Of a DNA stretch of 64,000 bases, positions 60,185 through 64,000 are shown piece by piece. Below the pieces are notes generated by a model. It saw nothing but the letters and a program-made list of their open reading frames with translations. It was not told the origin of the DNA and searched no databases. The stretch is taken from contig NZ_AUEQ01000015.1 in assembly GCF_000426065.1 (NCBI RefSeq), positions 124,001 through 188,000 on the forward strand, given 5' to 3'. The DNA is from Mycobacterium sp. URHD0025 (lineage in GTDB: Bacteria > Actinomycetota > Actinomycetes > Mycobacteriales > Mycobacteriaceae). The stretch's first letter is position 1. The number at the start of each line of letters is the position of its first letter. The translations under genes were made by a program, and so were the position numbers.

Positions 60185-60750
60185 CATACAAGATCGATCC
60201 GGACGTGCTGCACACCGTGGCCAAGCAGGTCGTCGGCCTACCATTGGACGACGGCAAGCTTTTGACGCGGGCCATCGACCTGCTGGCCGACCAGTATCCC
60301 GATCTGATCGGCAGAGACCCGGGACGCTGGGTGGGCAGCAAAGCCGGAGGAATCCTGGGTAAGGCGCGGTTCCTCTACTTCAGTCCACGCGAGTACGTCG
60401 TACTGTTCGGATCTCCCACTGGGACGCAAGGCTTTTCAGGTCGTTACAAGCACGTCGACATCCACAAGTTCCTGCTCGCCGGGCAGATCGACTCCTACGA
60501 TTTGGAGTCCGACGACATCGCTCCGTTGCCGACGCTGCTGCCCGGAGAACGCACGTGTCTGGGCCGCGGGCGTGCCCGCGGCCTGACCATCCACCCGGGT
60601 TCCTGGCACCTTGAATACGGCCGCGGCGCCGTCGTGACAACACTGCCCTTCGCCATGGTTGACACGCTATTGGTATCGCTGGAACTCGAGTCCGTGAAGC
60701 GCTCGACAGCCGAGTTCACCAGGCTGGTCAGCCGACGATTTCGTCGTTGA
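60181..60750 (+). CDS. ERG2 / sigma-1 receptor family protein
   Basis: 189 residues. From ~60 onward it follows the family closely: KARFLYFSPREYVVLFGSPT, GTQGFSGRY, LLAGQIDSYDLE, LLPGERTCLGRGRARGLTI, and WHLEYGRGAVVTTLPF then DTLLVSL. The LEYGRG glutamate (E145) corresponds to the essential ligand-binding Glu172 of human sigma-1; the second acidic residue (Asp126) falls in a slightly shifted region (D93/H95). The eukaryotic N-terminal TM helix is missing. Yeast ERG2 shifts the sterol C8 double bond; sigma-1 binds sterols and amines. Here it caps an operon of three P450s, suggesting a sterol- or terpenoid-like substrate. Family call by eye, but many motifs agree. Confidence 0.82.
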   Translation: MTYKIDPDVLHTVAKQVVGLPLDDGKLLTRAIDLLADQYPDLIGRDPGRWVGSKAGGILGKARFLYFSPREYVVLFGSPTGTQGFSGRYKHVDIHKFLLAGQIDSYDLESDDIAPLPTLLPGERTCLGRGRARGLTIHPGSWHLEYGRGAVVTTLPFAMVDTLLVSLELESVKRSTAEFTRLVSRRFRR

Positions 60751-60812
60751 CGCGAGCAGACACAAACCTGCCTGTTTTCCCTTGAGAAAGGGCAGGTTTG
60801 TGTCTGTTCGCG
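60751..60812. terminator. Bidirectional terminator hairpin
   Basis: Arms 60751-60772 and 60791-60812 pair over 22 bp with one G-T wobble; the 18-nt loop contains a further CCC/GGG pairing. It sits exactly between the convergent ERG2-like and SRPBCC genes and should stop both transcripts. Confidence 0.9.
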
Positions 60813-60819
60813 AGAGAAA

Positions 60820-61269
60820 CTACGACGACGCGTAGAGCGCCTTGAACTTGTTGAGCGACTGCTGGATATCGCCCTTGAGCGCAGCGGCGACCACCATGCC
60901 GATCGGCCCGAACAGGGCCGGCCCACCGAGGTGGACGTCGAAGGACACTTTCGCGCCCTCCCCGCCGTCCACCGAAGCCGGCGTGATCTTTCCGATCAGC
61001 TTGACCTTTACCCCACCACGACCATCGCCGTTGAGGGTCAGCGAATGCGGCGGCTTGTAGTTCACCAGCGTCCACTTCACGCGGTTCAGCATGCCCTTGA
61101 CTTCGACGATCGAGTCGATGACCGTGCCCTTTTCCAGAGTCTCGGGCAACTGCGACCGCCAGGCGCGGTGGATGCTCAGCCACTCGTCGTAGCGGGACAG
61201 ATCAGAGGCGTACTCCCACGCCTTCTCCGGCGGCAACGGAACATCGACGGAGACAGACAATTTAGCCAT
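60820..61269 (-). CDS. SRPBCC family protein, Rv0910-like toxin
   Basis: 149-residue START/SRPBCC-fold protein (VDVPLPPEKAWEYASDLSRYDEWL at the N-terminus, long C-terminal helix LKGDIQQSLNKFKALY). Order and neighbours match M. tuberculosis Rv0910, reported as the toxin of the Rv0909-Rv0910 type II pair, next to ctpE (Rv0908). Start ATG 61269, 2 nt after the antitoxin stop. A lipid- or polyketide-binding role is an alternative reading of the fold. Confidence 0.85.
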   Translation of the reverse strand: MAKLSVSVDVPLPPEKAWEYASDLSRYDEWLSIHRAWRSQLPETLEKGTVIDSIVEVKGMLNRVKWTLVNYKPPHSLTLNGDGRGGVKVKLIGKITPASVDGGEGAKVSFDVHLGGPALFGPIGMVVAAALKGDIQQSLNKFKALYASS

Positions 61270-61271
61270 GG

Positions 61272-61451
61272 TTACTGCTGCGGTTCGTCCTTGTTGATTG
61301 CGTTCTTGGCGGCTTCCTGCGCCTTGTCGACATGCTGGCTGTACTTGCCCTGCGTCTTGTCGTCGACGATGTCGCCGGCCTTGTCGATGGCCTGCTCGAC
61401 CTTGTCAGCGTTCTGCGACAACAGTTGCTTCGCCTTGTCCAGGAATCCCAT
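61272..61451 (-). CDS. Rv0909-like antitoxin, 59 residues
   Basis: ATG 61451; short Lys/Asp/Gln-rich helical protein beginning MGFLDKAKQLLSQNADKVEQ and continuing with repeating DKA-type heptads, typical of the Rv0909 antitoxin family (59 residues there as well). It ends 2 nt before the SRPBCC toxin start, antitoxin first, as in TA operons. Too short for many gene callers. Downstream of ctpE by 69 bp on the same strand. Confidence 0.88.
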   Translation of the reverse strand: MGFLDKAKQLLSQNADKVEQAIDKAGDIVDDKTQGKYSQHVDKAQEAAKNAINKDEPQQ

Positions 61452-61520
61452 GAGCCCACCCTATCGTTTCGACATCTTCTCGGTATTCAACCGAACCTCG
61501 CACATTCTCCCCGCTGCCAG

Positions 61521-63905
61521 CTATCTCCACAACCGCCGCTTCTCCCCCAGCACCCGGCCCTGGACCCACCACAGCGCTTCGATCAGCGAGGCCCCGACCA
61601 GGCCGATACCCAGCGCGATCGCGGTGACCTTGAGGTTCGACGGATCCAGCATGAACAGTCGTTGAGCCAACGGCAAACAAAAGATCAGCACATACGCCAG
61701 TCCCGACGTCGCGACCAGCGCCACCCGCCACCACTCGTACGGCCGGGCCACCACCGACAGCACCCACAGCGACGACACCAGCAGCGTGATCAGCGCCGCG
61801 GTCGAGGCCTGCGTCTGTTCCACCGGACTGGCCGCACGGCCCTGATAGGCCACCAGGTAGGAGACGAACGTGGCGGTGCCGACCACCAGGCCCGAGGGCA
61901 GCGCCGCCGTCATCACCCGGCGCACGAAGCCGGAGTGGGCTCGTTCGGTGTTCGGCGCCAGCGACAGGATGAACGCCGGGATGCCGATGGTGAACCACGC
62001 CGCGATGGTGACGTGGATGGGTTGGAACGGGAACAACAGCGGATCGGTGCCGAACCACTTGGACGACAATCCGGCGAACCCCACCAAGATCGCCAGCAGC
62101 ACCGAGTACACGGTCTTGGTGAGAAACAGGTTCGAGACCCGTTCGATGTTGCCGATCACCCGCCGGCCCTCGCCGACCACATAGGGCAGCGTGGCGAACT
62201 TGTTGTCCAGCAACACGATCTGCGCCACCGCACGCGAAGCCGAGCTGCCCGAACCCATCGCGACGCCGATATCGGCATCCTTGAGGGCCAGCACGTCGTT
62301 GACACCGTCCCCGGTCATGGCAACGGTGTGGCCGCGCGACTGCAAGGCATGCACCATGGCTCGCTTCTGATCCGGGCGCACCCGGCCGAACGTCGTGTAC
62401 TGATCAAGGGTCTCGGCCAGCTCATCCGGTTCGTGGGGCAACTGCCTGGCGTCCATCGTCTCGCCGTGCAGGCCCAGCTTGCCCGCTACCGCACCCACCG
62501 ACACCGCGTTGTCTCCGGAGATGACCTTGACCGAAACATGCTGGGAGGCAAAATAGTCGAGAGTTTCACCGGCGTCGGAGCGGATCCGCTGCTCCAGCAC
62601 CACCAGCGCGACCGGCGTGACGGTGCCGGGGGCCTGCGGCGCGTCGACCGACAGATCGGAAGACCCCACGAGCAGCACCCGCAGGCCCTTGGCGCCGATC
62701 TGCTCGGCCTGCTCGGCCACCGGCGAGGCGGAGTCCAACAACACGTCCGGAGCGCCGATCACCCAGTTGCCGTGATCGCCGTAGGACGCACCACTCCATT
62801 TGGTGGCCGACTTGAACGGGGCCGTCGCGGTGGCCGTCCAGCCCGGCGGCGTCGCGTACGCCTCGGCGATGGCCAACATGCTGGCGTTGGGCCGGGCATC
62901 GTCGGCGGCGAGCTGGGCCAGTACCGCGGCCACAGTATCGTCCCCGCCCTGCCCGCAGCGCTTGAGATCGCTTACCCGCATACCGTTTTCGGTCAGCGTG
63001 CCGGTCTTGTCCGCGCACACCACGTCAACCCGGGCCAGGCCCTCGATCGCGGGAAGCTCATTGACCAGGCACTGGCGCCGGCCCAACCGCACCACGCCCA
63101 CCGCGAACGCGATCGACGTCATCAGTACCAGGCCTTCGGGCACCATCGGCACCAGCGCACCCACCATCCGCAACACCGCGTCCTGCCAGTCGGCCTGAGT
63201 GGTGAACAACTGGGTGTAGATAGTGAGCAGGCCGGCGGGCACCAGCAAGTAGGTGATGAACTGCAGAATCTTGTTGATGCCGTTGCGGAGTTCGGACTTC
63301 ACCAGAGTGAACTTGGAGGCCTCTGCGGCCAGCTTGGCGGCGTACGCCTCATGTCCCACCTTGGTGGCGCGATAGGCGCCGGAGCCGGCCACCACGAAAC
63401 TGCCCGACATCACCGTGGCGCCCACATCCTTGGCGATCGGATCAGCCTCACCGGTCAGCAGTGACTCATCGACCTCAAGATTGGATTCCTCGACGACCTC
63501 GCCGTCCACCACGATCTGATCGCCGGGACCGAGTTCGATGATGTCGTCGAGCACCACCTCGCTGGGCAGCACATCGCGACTTCCCGATGCCCGACGCACC
63601 GTGGGCCGGGCCTGCCCGACGATGGCCAGCTTGTCCAGCGTCTGCTTGGCGCGGATCTCCTGGATGATGCCGATCGCGCTGTTGGCGATGATCAGCAGGC
63701 CGAACGCACCGTTGATCACCGATCCGGTGGACATCACGATGAGGAACAGGACACCCAGAATCGCGTTGATGCGGGTGAAAACGTTGCCGCGCACGATCTC
63801 CGAAACGCTGCGGGCCGCCCGCGTCGGGACATCGTTGCTCTTACCCTCGGAAACCCGCTGAGCCACCTCGGCTTCGGTGAGACCAGAGACATTGATCGTC
63901 GTCAT
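61521..63905 (-). CDS. ctpE: CtpE-type P-type cation ATPase
   Basis: 794-residue P-type ATPase. A-domain TGE at 151-153, TM4 PEGLV at 256-260 (ion path), phosphorylation site DKTGTLT with D299, and hinge MTGDGVNDVLALKDADIGVA. About ten TM helices, four in the C-terminal third. Synteny with the Rv0909/Rv0910-like genes identifies it as CtpE (Rv0908), reported to take up calcium in mycobacteria. No N-terminal metal-binding CxxC is present, unlike copper ATPases. Start ATG 63905. Confidence 0.93.
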   Translation of the reverse strand: MTTINVSGLTEAEVAQRVSEGKSNDVPTRAARSVSEIVRGNVFTRINAILGVLFLIVMSTGSVINGAFGLLIIANSAIGIIQEIRAKQTLDKLAIVGQARPTVRRASGSRDVLPSEVVLDDIIELGPGDQIVVDGEVVEESNLEVDESLLTGEADPIAKDVGATVMSGSFVVAGSGAYRATKVGHEAYAAKLAAEASKFTLVKSELRNGINKILQFITYLLVPAGLLTIYTQLFTTQADWQDAVLRMVGALVPMVPEGLVLMTSIAFAVGVVRLGRRQCLVNELPAIEGLARVDVVCADKTGTLTENGMRVSDLKRCGQGGDDTVAAVLAQLAADDARPNASMLAIAEAYATPPGWTATATAPFKSATKWSGASYGDHGNWVIGAPDVLLDSASPVAEQAEQIGAKGLRVLLVGSSDLSVDAPQAPGTVTPVALVVLEQRIRSDAGETLDYFASQHVSVKVISGDNAVSVGAVAGKLGLHGETMDARQLPHEPDELAETLDQYTTFGRVRPDQKRAMVHALQSRGHTVAMTGDGVNDVLALKDADIGVAMGSGSSASRAVAQIVLLDNKFATLPYVVGEGRRVIGNIERVSNLFLTKTVYSVLLAILVGFAGLSSKWFGTDPLLFPFQPIHVTIAAWFTIGIPAFILSLAPNTERAHSGFVRRVMTAALPSGLVVGTATFVSYLVAYQGRAASPVEQTQASTAALITLLVSSLWVLSVVARPYEWWRVALVATSGLAYVLIFCLPLAQRLFMLDPSNLKVTAIALGIGLVGASLIEALWWVQGRVLGEKRRLWR

Positions 63906-64000
63906 GCGCGCGAAGTCCTCGTCCCGTCGGAATCGTGATGATCAGACGTCAGTTTGCCATCCGAGGGCCCTCAGAACTCCCACCACGGATCGAGCGCCGC

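Noticed and set aside
61332..63464. 710-codon plus-strand open frame opposite ctpE
   Set aside because: Antisense artefact of GC3-rich coding; His/Arg/Gln-rich with no motif.
1..64000. CRISPR arrays, rRNA operon, prophage structural genes
   Set aside because: No regularly spaced repeats, rRNA-like sequence or phage structural proteins were seen anywhere in the window.

Overview
The window reads as chromosomal DNA of a mycobacterium, most likely a fast-growing Mycolicibacterium-type species. The evidence is very high GC3 coding, an arabinosyltransferase (Emb) gene, a mycofactocin-type SDR, many FadE/FadD/P450 genes, and a ctpE - Rv0909-like - Rv0910-like block in the M. tuberculosis order. 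Nearly all of it is coding. No rRNA operon, CRISPR array or prophage was seen; one tRNA-Arg(CCT) lies at 5066-5141.

Layout. 1-5141: a partial emb gene with a divergent TetR gene, then a small cassette (second mraY plus an S51 peptidase) framed by ~88-bp direct repeats, the right copy abutting the tRNA. 5142-8405: a two-gene RexA/RexB-like pair (candidate phage exclusion module), then a divergent rhodanese lipoprotein and DUF1326 gene sharing two TACCC-N5-GGGTA operators. 8436-13518: SDR, small secreted protein, and a thiolase / carotenoid oxygenase / double-HxlR unit. 13600-15720: an IS607-type element with intact tnpB and a tnpA whose N-terminal HTH region is interrupted by a stop. 16084-18922: CIRCE-controlled hsp20 and small metabolic genes. 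18983-31515 (minus) is one ten-gene catabolic operon (SDR, Rieske oxygenase, LLM flavoenzyme, BVMO-like FMO, TauD-type dioxygenase, SDR, CoA-transferase, four acyl-CoA dehydrogenases). It diverges from a plus-strand operon (beta-propeller, GntR, two acyl-CoA ligases, SDR) and shares operator-like palindromes with it.

37963-46881 looks like an inserted island: visibly less GC-rich, bounded on the left by the 3' stump of a broken SDR gene. It carries a ~2013-residue CHAT protease - STAND NTPase - TPR protein, a divergently encoded three-TM protein preceded by a 55-residue protein, and a convergent two-CxxC protein. This is the strongest candidate for an undescribed immune or stress-response system.

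46896-60750 is a second catabolic or biosynthetic region. A ~12-kb plus-strand operon holds two paralogous six-TM proteins, two micro membrane peptides, a one-TM subunit, a NorD-like VWA protein with a NorQ/MoxR-like AAA+ ATPase, three P450s, two (of three local) dihydrodipicolinate-reductase-fold proteins, and a terminal ERG2/sigma-1-receptor-like protein. My inference is a lipid, sterol or terpenoid oxidation pathway with an undescribed membrane metalloenzyme matured by the ATPase/VWA pair. The right end (60820-63905) is the conserved SRPBCC toxin / small antitoxin / CtpE P-type ATPase block.

All calls come from reading the sequence; no database search was run. Family assignments rest on recognised motifs and gene context.
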